Shown: positions 1 to 5,923 of the stretch, one piece after another
Numbering within the stretch: position 1 is the stretch's first letter
How the letters are laid out: the number at the start of each line of letters is the position of its first letter
Assembly: GCA_007128085.1 (NCBI GenBank)
Contig: SKYC01000363.1
Span: forward strand, 1 to 10,481
Length of the DNA: 10,481 bases
Origin: Saprospiraceae bacterium
Lineage (GTDB): Bacteria > Bacteroidota > Bacteroidia > Chitinophagales > Saprospiraceae
Direction of reading: 5' to 3'
Notes under the pieces: model-generated
Databases searched by the model: none
Told to the model about the DNA's origin: nothing
The model's input: the letters and a program-made list of their open reading frames with translations, nothing else
Program-made: the position numbers and the translations under genes

Positions 1-118
1 GCGGAATACTCCATTCGAGTTCCGAAAACGTTTTTCCGGGTAAGAGGGAAAGCAGTGTAACAACTGCCAAACATAAGAAAAAACAACTCCTGAAAGAGAT
101 TCCTGTTTTTGGGTACAC
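1..118 (-). CDS. VanZ-family membrane protein, 5' part only
   Basis: Minus-strand reading frame that runs off the left edge; 39 complete codons are visible. From a GTG at 118-116 it reads VYPKTGISFRSC, then a hydrophobic stretch FFLCLAVVTLLSLLPGK and FSELEWSIP. The hydrophobic helix ending in LLSLLPG about 25 residues from the N-terminus, followed by a short loop, is the typical opening of VanZ-like proteins of Bacteroidota, small multi-helix membrane proteins of unclear role named after a teicoplanin-resistance protein. The next gene upstream is gcvH, and gcvH followed by a vanZ-like gene is a familiar Bacteroidota arrangement, which supports the call. In-frame stops lie just upstream (TAA and TGA within 15 bases), so GTG is the only plausible start, and it has no clear ribosome binding site. 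The family call rests on about 39 residues. A role in antibiotic resistance should not be inferred. Confidence 0.6.
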   Translation of the reverse strand, partial: MYPKTGISFRSCFFLCLAVVTLLSLLPGKTFSELEWSIP

Positions 119-312
119 CGGAATTTAAATTCATTTTCGAATCGGTTATTTCAACTCCCCCTCAATCCTTCAGCTTTGATTGCTCACTTCCTCAAAAATA
201 ATTCCTCTAGCTCTGCCGGACGGCAACCATCGAATTCTTCGATCCGCAAGTCAAAACACCTTTTAACATTAAGATGCAGTAGAAACCCCTTTTGGTGTAT
301 GAGCCCTCAATT
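119..312. other. intergenic stretch between gcvH and the VanZ-family gene
   Basis: No intact gene is seen. On the minus strand a stop-free stretch runs from 306 to a TGA at 186-184 and would encode 40 residues ending RPAELEELFLRK, but it has no ATG or GTG and only internal TTG codons. Two small perfect inverted repeats lie side by side: TGCCG/CGGCA at 214-225 and ATCGAA/TTCGAT at 229-243. A short ACACC/GGTGT pair near 255-299 is too weak to call a terminator. The stretch could be an eroded gene end, a dispersed repeat, or plain leader sequence. Confidence 0.4.
193..226 (-). promoter_or_regulatory. possible promoter for the VanZ-family gene
   Basis: On the minus strand, TATTTTTG (200-193) matches the Bacteroidota -7 consensus TAnnTTTG. 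A TTG at 226-224 lies 23 bases upstream, at the long end of the usual spacing. The predicted start would be near 186, giving a leader of about 70 bases before the GTG at 118. The gene may instead be read through from gcvH, because no convincing terminator separates them. Confidence 0.35.
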
Positions 313-702
313 TTAAGAAATTAAATCGCTGTATTCATCAGCGGAAAGCAAATCGTCCAGTTCAGAAGTATCGGAGAGCTTCACCTTTACTATCCACCCT
401 TCACCATAAGGATCGTCGTTGATTAAACTGGGGTTATCTCCCTCGTCTTCGTTGAGTTCATCATTGAATTCAATGATTTCACCACTCACCGGCATATACA
501 TGTCCGAAGTTGTCTTAACGGCTTCCACCGTACCAAAAACCTCCCCTTTTTCGAGATCATCGCCCACGGTTTCAACTTCCACATATACGATTTCCCCAAG
601 CTCACCTTGAGCAAAGTCGGTAACCCCAATGGTGGCTTTTTCACCCGATACTTTGATCCATTCGTGATCTTTGGTGTACTTCAAATCCTTTGGTACATTC
701 AT
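313..702 (-). CDS. gcvH: glycine cleavage system H protein
   Basis: This 129-residue protein is the lipoylated carrier of the glycine cleavage system. It shuttles the aminomethyl group from the P protein to the T protein and is reoxidised by the L protein, in the cytoplasm. The N-terminus MNVPKDLKYTKDHEW, the segment IGVTDFAQGELGEIVYVEV and the lipoylation motif GTVEAVKTTSDMYMP are diagnostic; the lipoyl-bearing lysine is K63. The C-terminal half contains the usual LNEDEGDNPSLINDDPYGEGWIVK pattern in slightly varied form, and the length is normal for the family. The ATG at 702-700 gives the standard N-terminus. The gene stands apart from gcvT and gcvP in this window, as is common in Bacteroidota, and is followed by a VanZ-type gene on the same strand. 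It has its own promoter candidate at 742-771 and is insulated from the upstream citrate synthase by a terminator. Confidence 0.97.
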   Translation of the reverse strand: MNVPKDLKYTKDHEWIKVSGEKATIGVTDFAQGELGEIVYVEVETVGDDLEKGEVFGTVEAVKTTSDMYMPVSGEIIEFNDELNEDEGDNPSLINDDPYGEGWIVKVKLSDTSELDDLLSADEYSDLIS

Positions 703-741
703 CTATTTGTAAATTTTAGATCTGGTTAATAAAAACAAATT

Positions 742-772
742 CAAAAATAAGGAGATTTTCTTACACCGCAAA
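742..772 (-). promoter_or_regulatory. Bacteroidota-type promoter of gcvH
   Basis: On the minus strand, TTTG (772-769), a 19-base spacer and TATTTTTG (749-742) match the Bacteroidota consensus of a -33 TTG and a -7 TAnnTTTG. Transcription would begin near 736, about 33 bases before the gcvH ATG. Sequence match only; no transcription data. Confidence 0.6.
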
Positions 773-890
773 TGATTCGGAGCGTTTCGTGAATTTAATT
801 TTTCCTCACCTCGTGTATTTAAGTCAAAAAAATACAGCTTCAAGCTTTCTCAAAGTCTATACTCCTGGTTTCTTTTACTTCGAAAATGCA

Positions 891-937
891 TAAAAGAAAA
901 TGGGACAAACTCTCACAGAGGGCTTGTCCCATTTTCT
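891..937 (-). terminator. hairpin terminator downstream of citrate synthase
   Basis: The arms AGAAAATGGGACAA (895-908) and TTGTCCCATTTTCT (924-937) are perfectly complementary over 14 bases, with a 15-base loop. On the minus strand the GC-containing core is followed by TTTTCTTTTATG, a T-rich tail, so it fits a Rho-independent terminator for the citrate synthase gene ending at 965. The arms are symmetrical in their A/T flanks, so it may work in both directions. Confidence 0.85.
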
Positions 938-964
938 CCTTTCACCATCAAATAAATCTGTCTT

Positions 965-2275
965 TTATCTCACCTGATTTAAGAGCCATTCAGATGTTAC
1001 GGACTTGGGTCTTTCCAGTGGAAGGCCCAATGCTCTGGACCAGCACAAAGAGGACAGTACCCCCAGGGCTCTGGACACGCCAAACAGTACGGTGTAATAA
1101 CTGAATTGATTCAATCCATAATGAACAAGCAAAGCGCCTGAGTGTGCGTCCACATTGGGCCAGGGATTTTTTACTTTTCCCAGAGATTTGAGAATGTCTG
1201 GAACGACCTCGTACACTTTCCAAACCGTCTCAACCACATCCGAATCGTCTATGTATTCTTCTGCAAATTTTTTCTGTGCTACAAATCTCGGATCGGGCTG
1301 TCGTAAAACCGCATGGCCGTATCCGGGAATAACTCTTCCTTCGGACAATGTTTTTTGTACGTAATCGGCAATTTGCTCTTTACTCGGACTATTCGTACCC
1401 AGCGATTCGCACATTTTAAATATCCATTTAATGACTTCTTGATTGGCCAGTCCGTGCAAGGGTCCTGCCAAGGCATTCATGGCTGCTGAAAAGGCCAAAT
1501 ACGGATCGCTCAAAGTGGATCCAACAAGATGGGTGGTGTGGGCTGATGCATTCCCCCCTTCATGGTCGGCGTGAATGGTCAGATAAAGTCGCATTAAGCT
1601 CTTGAAATCCTCGCCTTTTATTCCCAGCATATGGGCGAAGTTACCACCCCAGTCCAGCTTTGGATCGGGCGCAATGTGGTCTCCGTTGTGATAAACTCTG
1701 CGGTATATATATGCAGCTATTCTCGGCAGACGCGCTATGAGGTTCATACTGTCTTCATAGGTCGCCTCCCAGTACTCCGACTTATTCATACCCTCTGCAT
1801 ACCTGTTGGCAAATTCAGACGAACTCTGGAGCGAGAGTATGGCCGTGCTGAATTGAGTCATTGGGTGCGTATCGGCCGGAAGAGCTTCCAACACCTTCTC
1901 CGTGTGTTTGGGTATTTCTGCTCTCTTTGCCCATTGGGCGCTCAACCAGCTTACCTGATCGTCGGTCGGCAACTCTCCCACCAGCATCAGCCAAAACAAA
2001 CCTTCCGGAAGCGGTTCCTTTCCTTCGTTGCGCTTGGGAAGTACTTTCCTGAGTTCAGGGATGGAGTACCCCCTAAATCGAATCCCTTCTTCCGGGTCGA
2101 GTTGTGAGGTTTCCCAAATCATTGATTTCACGCCTCTCATTCCACCGACTACCTGTGCGAAGGACACCTCATCAATTTTTGCGTCACCTTTTTCTTTGAG
2201 ATACTTTCTCAATTCAACTCTGACTTTTTCAGATTTTGTTTCAAACTTTTTCTTTAATGGATCTATGTTACTCAA
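965..2275 (-). CDS. gltA: citrate synthase, mitochondrial-like type
   Basis: Condenses oxaloacetate with acetyl-CoA to citrate, the entry step of the TCA cycle. The protein is of the eukaryotic mitochondrial-like subtype rather than the E. coli-like subtype. Signatures are GGMRGVKSMIWETS, LDPEEGIRFRGYSIPE, LYLTIHADHEGGNASAH, GPLHGLANQEV, VIPGYGHAVLR, PWPNVDAHSG and YYTVLFGVSRALGVL. Numbered from the TTG at 2275-2273 the catalytic residues are H274, H321 and D376, equivalent to pig H274, H320 and D375. The frame is open further, to a TTG at 2356, but that codon lies inside the promoter's -7 box and cannot be in the mRNA from that promoter. The first ATG in frame would remove about 45 residues of conserved N-terminus. 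I therefore chose TTG 2275, giving 436 residues beginning MSNIDPLKKKF. No clear ribosome binding site is seen. The gene is single, with its own promoter and terminator. Identity is near certain; the start codon is inferred. Confidence 0.95.
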   Translation of the reverse strand: MSNIDPLKKKFETKSEKVRVELRKYLKEKGDAKIDEVSFAQVVGGMRGVKSMIWETSQLDPEEGIRFRGYSIPELRKVLPKRNEGKEPLPEGLFWLMLVGELPTDDQVSWLSAQWAKRAEIPKHTEKVLEALPADTHPMTQFSTAILSLQSSSEFANRYAEGMNKSEYWEATYEDSMNLIARLPRIAAYIYRRVYHNGDHIAPDPKLDWGGNFAHMLGIKGEDFKSLMRLYLTIHADHEGGNASAHTTHLVGSTLSDPYLAFSAAMNALAGPLHGLANQEVIKWIFKMCESLGTNSPSKEQIADYVQKTLSEGRVIPGYGHAVLRQPDPRFVAQKKFAEEYIDDSDVVETVWKVYEVVPDILKSLGKVKNPWPNVDAHSGALLVHYGLNQFSYYTVLFGVSRALGVLSSLCWSRALGLPLERPKSVTSEWLLNQVR

Positions 2276-2316
2276 GGTATAGCTGGTTTTAATGAAGAAA
2301 TTTAATCTATAGAAAG

Positions 2317-2347
2317 TTTTGCCCCTTCCCGGAGCGATGTAATTTTG
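2317..2347 (+). promoter_or_regulatory. Bacteroidota-type promoter of the DUF3109 gene
   Basis: TTTTG (2317-2321), an 18-base spacer and TAATTTTG (2340-2347) match the promoter consensus on the plus strand. The predicted start is near 2353, about 79 bases before the ATG at 2432. It interlocks with the citrate synthase promoter: the two -7 boxes face each other, six bases apart. Confidence 0.55.
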
Positions 2348-2353
2348 CGCAGG

Positions 2354-2384
2354 CAAAAGTAATAAATTAACTCGAAGTTTCCAA
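2354..2384 (-). promoter_or_regulatory. Bacteroidota-type promoter of citrate synthase
   Basis: On the minus strand, TTG (2384-2382), a 20-base spacer and TACTTTTG (2361-2354) match the Bacteroidota promoter consensus. Transcription would begin near 2348, giving a leader of about 70 bases before the TTG start at 2275. The box also contains the TTG that opens the longest reading frame, which argues against that TTG as a start codon. Confidence 0.65.
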
Positions 2385-2431
2385 CCTATGTTTTCAGCTT
2401 TTCATATTTTTCTTCAATCCAAACAACTCCC

Positions 2432-3034
2432 ATGATTTTAATAGATGAAATACTCATTCACGAAGATGTTATGCGCGCACCCTTTACCTGCGATCTGGAA
2501 AAATGTAAAGGTGCCTGTTGCTGGAAAGGAGACTACGGCGCTCCACTTGAAAAGGGAGAAGAAAATGAAATAAAAGACATCCTTCACCTGGTTTTAGAAA
2601 AACTTCCAAAAGAAAATCAGTCCCTAATAAAAGAGAAAGGCGTAGATGTCTTTTACAAGGGTATGGACAAAAATGGGACCCCATTGATGCCGGACGGAGC
2701 CTGTGCATTTTTGATCAGAGATGAAAAATCGATCGGTAAATGCGCATTCGAAGAACTATATGAAGAAGGAAAAACATCTTTTAAAAAACCGATTTCCTGC
2801 CACCTCTATCCCATCCGTATTGAGCGCAATAACAAAACCGGTATGGACTTTGTCAATTACGACCGGTGGAGCATATGCAATCCTGCCTGCAGCCTGGGAA
2901 AAAAACTGAACACCCCCCTCTTTGAATTTTGCAGCGAAGCACTGGAAAGAAAGTACTCCCCTGACTTGGTCGAGCAGTTGAGAGAAGTCAAAGAGGCCAT
3001 GGATAGCAATCGCGATGGGAATCTCCCGACTTAA
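2432..3034 (+). CDS. DUF3109 family cysteine-rich protein
   Basis: A 200-residue cytoplasmic-looking protein with no signal peptide or membrane segment. I recognise the DUF3109 family, which is common in Bacteroidota and has no established function. Ten cysteines are visible: C20, C25, C29 and C30 in FTCDLEKCKGACCW, then C91, C104, C123 in SCHLYPIR, C149 and C153 in CNPAC, and C167. The clustered CxxxxCxxxCC pattern resembles the iron/zinc-chelating UPF0153 (YkgJ-like) proteins, so binding of a metal ion or iron-sulfur cluster is a reasonable inference, not a demonstrated property. The ATG at 2432 gives the expected short N-terminus MILIDEILIHEDVM. The gene is divergent from citrate synthase with interlocked promoters; a functional link to an iron-dependent TCA cycle is possible but speculative. 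No clear terminator follows. Confidence 0.85.
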   Translation: MILIDEILIHEDVMRAPFTCDLEKCKGACCWKGDYGAPLEKGEENEIKDILHLVLEKLPKENQSLIKEKGVDVFYKGMDKNGTPLMPDGACAFLIRDEKSIGKCAFEELYEEGKTSFKKPISCHLYPIRIERNNKTGMDFVNYDRWSICNPACSLGKKLNTPLFEFCSEALERKYSPDLVEQLREVKEAMDSNRDGNLPT

Positions 3035-3441
3035 AGGCCTATGGAAAACCCATTGTTTTTCTAAAAAAAACATCAAGGACAGTTTGCCGCTCAAGAATAG
3101 ACTCAGGGGAGCAAATGGTCAATCACCTCAAACCTGCGGGCTGACACCCTTTCATGGGGCGGGGGCGAGCGGGGGCACAAATCTAATGTCGGAGAAAACT
3201 AAATAGTGAGCTAAATGGCTTGTTCTGATTTCTGAACATCTTTTATCATATCTAAATATCTTTGCAATAATCTACAACTTTTGCTTCTCATATAAATTAA
3301 TGCTTTAATGCACATTCATTTAAATCACAGCCTTCAAAAATTGATAAAATTTTACTTCCCTGCACATCCACAAACAATTTTGGCCTCTAAATGGCTTTAA
3401 TTAACAAACACTTAGCCTATAAAAAGGAGACCAAAAATACA
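3035..3441. other. intergenic stretch before the small ORF and ppiD
   Basis: I see no convincing gene here. A frame of 63 codons (3015-3206) overlaps the 3' end of the DUF3109 gene and looks non-coding. The left half is relatively G-rich, with G-runs at 3138-3140, 3156-3159, 3161-3165 and 3171-3175. The right half is AT-rich and holds a perfect -7 box TATCTTTG at 3257-3264 with only a weak upstream partner. The 11-base word CTAAATGGCTT occurs twice, at 3211-3221 and 3387-3397. An ATGG/CCAT mini-hairpin followed by TGTTTTTCT near 3040-3062 is too weak to call the DUF3109 terminator. Confidence 0.5.
3257..3264 (+). promoter_or_regulatory. possible -7 element upstream of the small ORF and ppiD
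   Basis: TATCTTTG fits TAnnTTTG exactly, but no TTG lies at the expected distance; the nearest partner is TCTG at 3231-3234, 22 bases upstream. If used, the leader before ppiD would be about 280 bases and would include the small ORF at 3442. A second exact match, TATATTTG at 3465-3472, lies inside the small ORF and also lacks a -33 element. Confidence 0.3.
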
Positions 3442-3537
3442 ATGGATGCAAACAGTTTATCCAATATATTTGAAAATAGACCCAAAGGCATTACCTTTGC
3501 GGGTCTAAAAAAATTTAAACCGATTCAGCAAACTTAA
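3442..3537 (+). CDS. possible 31-residue small ORF upstream of ppiD
   Basis: ATG at 3442 opens a frame of 31 codons ending in TAA at 3535-3537, only 15 bases before the ppiD ATG and in the same frame as it. The peptide starts MDANSLSNIFENRPKGITF and ends KKFKPIQQT; it is basic in its second half. An AGGAG (3425-3429) lies 12 bases upstream of the ATG, somewhat far but better than most starts in this window. A hairpin (3477-3507) sits inside the frame. It could be a real small protein, a leader peptide that affects ppiD, or a chance frame. I do not recognise the peptide. The length alone gives no statistical support. Confidence 0.3.
   Translation: MDANSLSNIFENRPKGITFAGLKKFKPIQQT
3477..3507. 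repeat. inverted repeat (hairpin) within the small ORF
   Basis: TAGACCCAAAGG (3477-3488) pairs with CCTTTGCGGGTCTA (3494-3507) with a five-base loop and a two-base bulge. On the plus strand it is followed by AAAAAAATTTAAA, which is not a terminator tail; on the minus strand it is followed by TTTTCAAATA, a poor tail. It may be a leader RNA structure upstream of ppiD. Confidence 0.5.
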
Positions 3538-3552
3538 AGCTATAAAAGATCC

Positions 3553-5664
3553 ATGGCATTAATAGGAAAAATAAGAAACAACAGTTGGCTGCTCATCCTG
3601 ACCCTGGGTGTAGCACTTGCCGCGTTCATCATTATGGACATGACTTCAGCCGACCAGATGGGTGGAGGGCCCCAAACCATGTCTATAGGTACTATAGCAG
3701 GGGAAGAAATTGACTGGAGAGACTTTCAGCGGGCAGAGGATATCCTGTATTCCGGTACCGGCACCGATATGTACGAAAGGAGAGAGATCCTCTGGGACTT
3801 TTTTGTCGACATGACCATGCTCGAAAACAAATCGGATCGCATGGGACTCGGCGTCGGGGATCTGGAAATGGAAGAGCTCCAGTACGGCAACAATCTCAGC
3901 CCGGTTGTTGTCCAGCGATTCATGAATCCACAAACAGGACAGGTCGACAGGAACCAGCTCAATGAAATCCGCGATGGAATGGCTACCCGCAGTCTGGATC
4001 CAAATCTGATGCAATTCTGGCGATTTCAACAGAGAGAAATAAAAACAGATCGCCTTCAGGCCAAAATAGAAGCGATGGTCAGAAAGGGATTATACACTCC
4101 CAACTTCAAAGCTGAGAGCCTTGAATTCGACAAGGGGACGACCGTGTCTTTCGACTACGTAAACATTCCCTTTTCTGTGATTCCCGATGGAGATGTTGAA
4201 GTGAGCGATTCCGACCTCAGAGACTACCTCAGAGACAACAGGAGGCAGTACGAAAGAAAAGAAGAATCGAGACGAGTCGGCTACGTTACTTTTGAGGTTC
4301 TTCCAACTTCTGAGGACTCTTCGCTGCTTTTCAATACCATTTCAGAATTGAAAAACGAATTTGAAGTAACCCGTGATGACTCTCTCTTTACGGATATGAA
4401 CTACGGTTATTTCGATGTGGCGTATTACACGGAAGACCAGCTTCCCGTAGAATATGCAGATCGCTTGTTCAATATGGAAAAGGGCCAGGTTACTGATCCC
4501 TTTATTCACGATGGGAATTTCACTCTCCTCAAACTGGTAGACAAAAAGATGGTACCGGATTCCGTTAGGAGTCGACATATTCTCAGGCCTGCGACAGATC
4601 CCGTTGGAATGACACGGGAAAGAGCGTTTTTGGACAGCCTGAAGACTCTGATCGAAACCGGGGTGCAGACCTTTGACAGCCTGGCCATTCACCACGGCAC
4701 CGATGCTACCTCAGCAGATGGAGGTGACTTGGGGTACACCACTCCCGGTGAAATGGTGGCTCCCTTTAACGACCATATTTTTTACAAGGCTGAACCGGGT
4801 GATTTACACATCATCACAACCCAATTCGGCCTCCACCTTGTGGAAGTGACCGATCGGATTTTCTCTTCAGAATCAGAAGGTGTCCGTTATGCAGCTATTG
4901 AAGAAGCAATTGTACCCAGCGAAGAAACTCAAAACATCATGTACGAAGAAGTGCTGGGTTTTATAGCTGAAAACCGTTCAGTAGAAGATCTCCAAAGAAG
5001 TGCAGATGAAAACCCGGCACTTTCTTTCAATACCAGCAACCGATTGGAAAGAAACGATTATTCTATACAGGGTCTCGGAGCCAATACCACCTCCAGGGAT
5101 ATTGTGAGATGGGCGTTTTCAAGAAGTGCACGGGTGGGCAATGTCTCCCCTGAAATCTATGCGTACCAGCACCCCGAGCACTACTTTACCGATAAGTACC
5201 TGGTAGTGGGCTTGAGCGAAATTGAAGAAGCGGGACTCCCCTCTGTGAGTTCTGTCAGAAATCAAATCCAGCCTCTTGTCCTGAATAAAAAGAAGGGTGA
5301 AAAAATTAAGGCTGAAATCGAAGGCATGAACCTTCCCGATATTGCCAGCAGGTACAATCAGTCGGTAAGTCAGGCTTTTGATGTAAACCTGGGCGATGGA
5401 TTCATCTCCGGAATCGGCAATGAACCCGCTGTAATCGGAGCACTCAAAGCGCTCGATGCCGGTGAACAGTCCAGTCCGATTATCGGAAATTCCGGTGTGT
5501 TTTCAATCCGCGTTTCCAATAAAACAGAACCGCCGGTGGTCAATATAACCGGACAGGTCAGAAGACAAATATCCCGGGAAAAACAGGATCAGGTCAGCAC
5601 TCGGCTGATGGAATCCCTGCGAGACAATATCAGCATTGAAGACCAAAGACACCGATTGTATTGA
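3553..5664 (+). CDS. ppiD: membrane-anchored peptidyl-prolyl isomerase, PpiD/SurA type
   Basis: A 703-residue periplasmic folding factor with prolyl cis-trans isomerase modules, anchored in the inner membrane. A hydrophobic segment at about residues 12-30 (WLLILTLGVALAAFIIMD) follows a short basic N-terminus and has no cleavage site, as in PpiD. Next is a SurA-N-like chaperone region (about 35-240). A canonical parvulin domain spans about 338-435 and contains SRHIL with H342, the ADGGDLGY loop and FGLHLVEV with H428, the two conserved parvulin histidines. Residues about 242-337 and 590-655 look like degenerate parvulin-like modules (GQVTDPFIHDGNFTLLKL and GEQSSPIIGNSGVFSIRV), so there may be three in tandem with only the middle one complete. 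The length fits Bacteroidota PpiD-like proteins. The ATG gives the expected start MALIGKIRNNSW. A strong terminator follows directly. The likely role is folding of outer-membrane and secreted proteins. The symbol follows domain architecture, not a tested orthology. Confidence 0.88.
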   Translation: MALIGKIRNNSWLLILTLGVALAAFIIMDMTSADQMGGGPQTMSIGTIAGEEIDWRDFQRAEDILYSGTGTDMYERREILWDFFVDMTMLENKSDRMGLGVGDLEMEELQYGNNLSPVVVQRFMNPQTGQVDRNQLNEIRDGMATRSLDPNLMQFWRFQQREIKTDRLQAKIEAMVRKGLYTPNFKAESLEFDKGTTVSFDYVNIPFSVIPDGDVEVSDSDLRDYLRDNRRQYERKEESRRVGYVTFEVLPTSEDSSLLFNTISELKNEFEVTRDDSLFTDMNYGYFDVAYYTEDQLPVEYADRLFNMEKGQVTDPFIHDGNFTLLKLVDKKMVPDSVRSRHILRPATDPVGMTRERAFLDSLKTLIETGVQTFDSLAIHHGTDATSADGGDLGYTTPGEMVAPFNDHIFYKAEPGDLHIITTQFGLHLVEVTDRIFSSESEGVRYAAIEEAIVPSEETQNIMYEEVLGFIAENRSVEDLQRSADENPALSFNTSNRLERNDYSIQGLGANTTSRDIVRWAFSRSARVGNVSPEIYAYQHPEHYFTDKYLVVGLSEIEEAGLPSVSSVRNQIQPLVLNKKKGEKIKAEIEGMNLPDIASRYNQSVSQAFDVNLGDGFISGIGNEPAVIGALKALDAGEQSSPIIGNSGVFSIRVSNKTEPPVVNITGQVRRQISREKQDQVSTRLMESLRDNISIEDQRHRLY

Positions 5665-5692
5665 TGTCAATCCAATGCTGAGTTTAAAATTC

Positions 5693-5729
5693 AAACCCCC
5701 GGATTTTTTTTAAATTCGGGGGTTTTTTT
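5693..5729 (+). terminator. Rho-independent terminator after ppiD
   Basis: AAACCCCCGGATTT (5693-5706) pairs with AAATTCGGGGGTTT (5712-5725), with one G-U pair and a TTTTT loop, and is followed by a run of T residues to 5729. It lies 29 bases after the ppiD stop codon. Confidence 0.95.
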
Positions 5730-5730
5730 G

Positions 5731-5923
5731 TATATTTCGATCTGATAATTTTTTGACGGTATTTCATTGTCATCATTTAGCTCATTCGAAATTCTTTTTA
5801 CAACTAATTTTTTCTTATTTCCCAAATGATTTAGTTCACGACGGTGAGATACAAGCGGAAAAACATAATTTTTACTTTTAATTTTTGCCTCAGCAATATT
5901 AGGTTCAGTTTTAAATTAAAAAA
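5731..5923. other. AT-rich leader upstream of the S9 peptidase
   Basis: No gene or exact promoter match is seen. TA at 5879-5880 is followed after three rather than two bases by TTTG (5884-5887), a near match to the -7 element, without a TTG partner. An imperfect direct repeat (ATCATTTAGCTCA at 5772-5784 and ATGATTTAGTTCA at 5826-5838) is present. The promoter of the S9 gene presumably lies here. Confidence 0.4.

Noticed and set aside
813..846. Small hairpins GTATTT/AAATAC and AGCTT/AAGCT between the citrate synthase terminator and the gcvH promoter
   Set aside because: Short AT-rich stems with no T tail and no link to a gene start.
1631..2107. A 158-codon plus-strand frame opposite citrate synthase
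   Set aside because: It lies wholly antisense to a strongly conserved gene and its translation shows no recognisable domain.
3015..3206. A 63-codon frame after DUF3109
   Set aside because: It overlaps the DUF3109 3' end in another frame, has no ribosome binding site, and the peptide looks like translated G-rich noise.
3211..3397. Exact 11-base direct repeat CTAAATGGCTT
   Set aside because: Two copies only, unrelated flanks, no target-site or terminal inverted repeat; not evidence for a mobile element.
5772..5838. Imperfect 13-base direct repeat upstream of the S9 gene
   Set aside because: Two mismatches in an AT-rich region; chance is a sufficient explanation.
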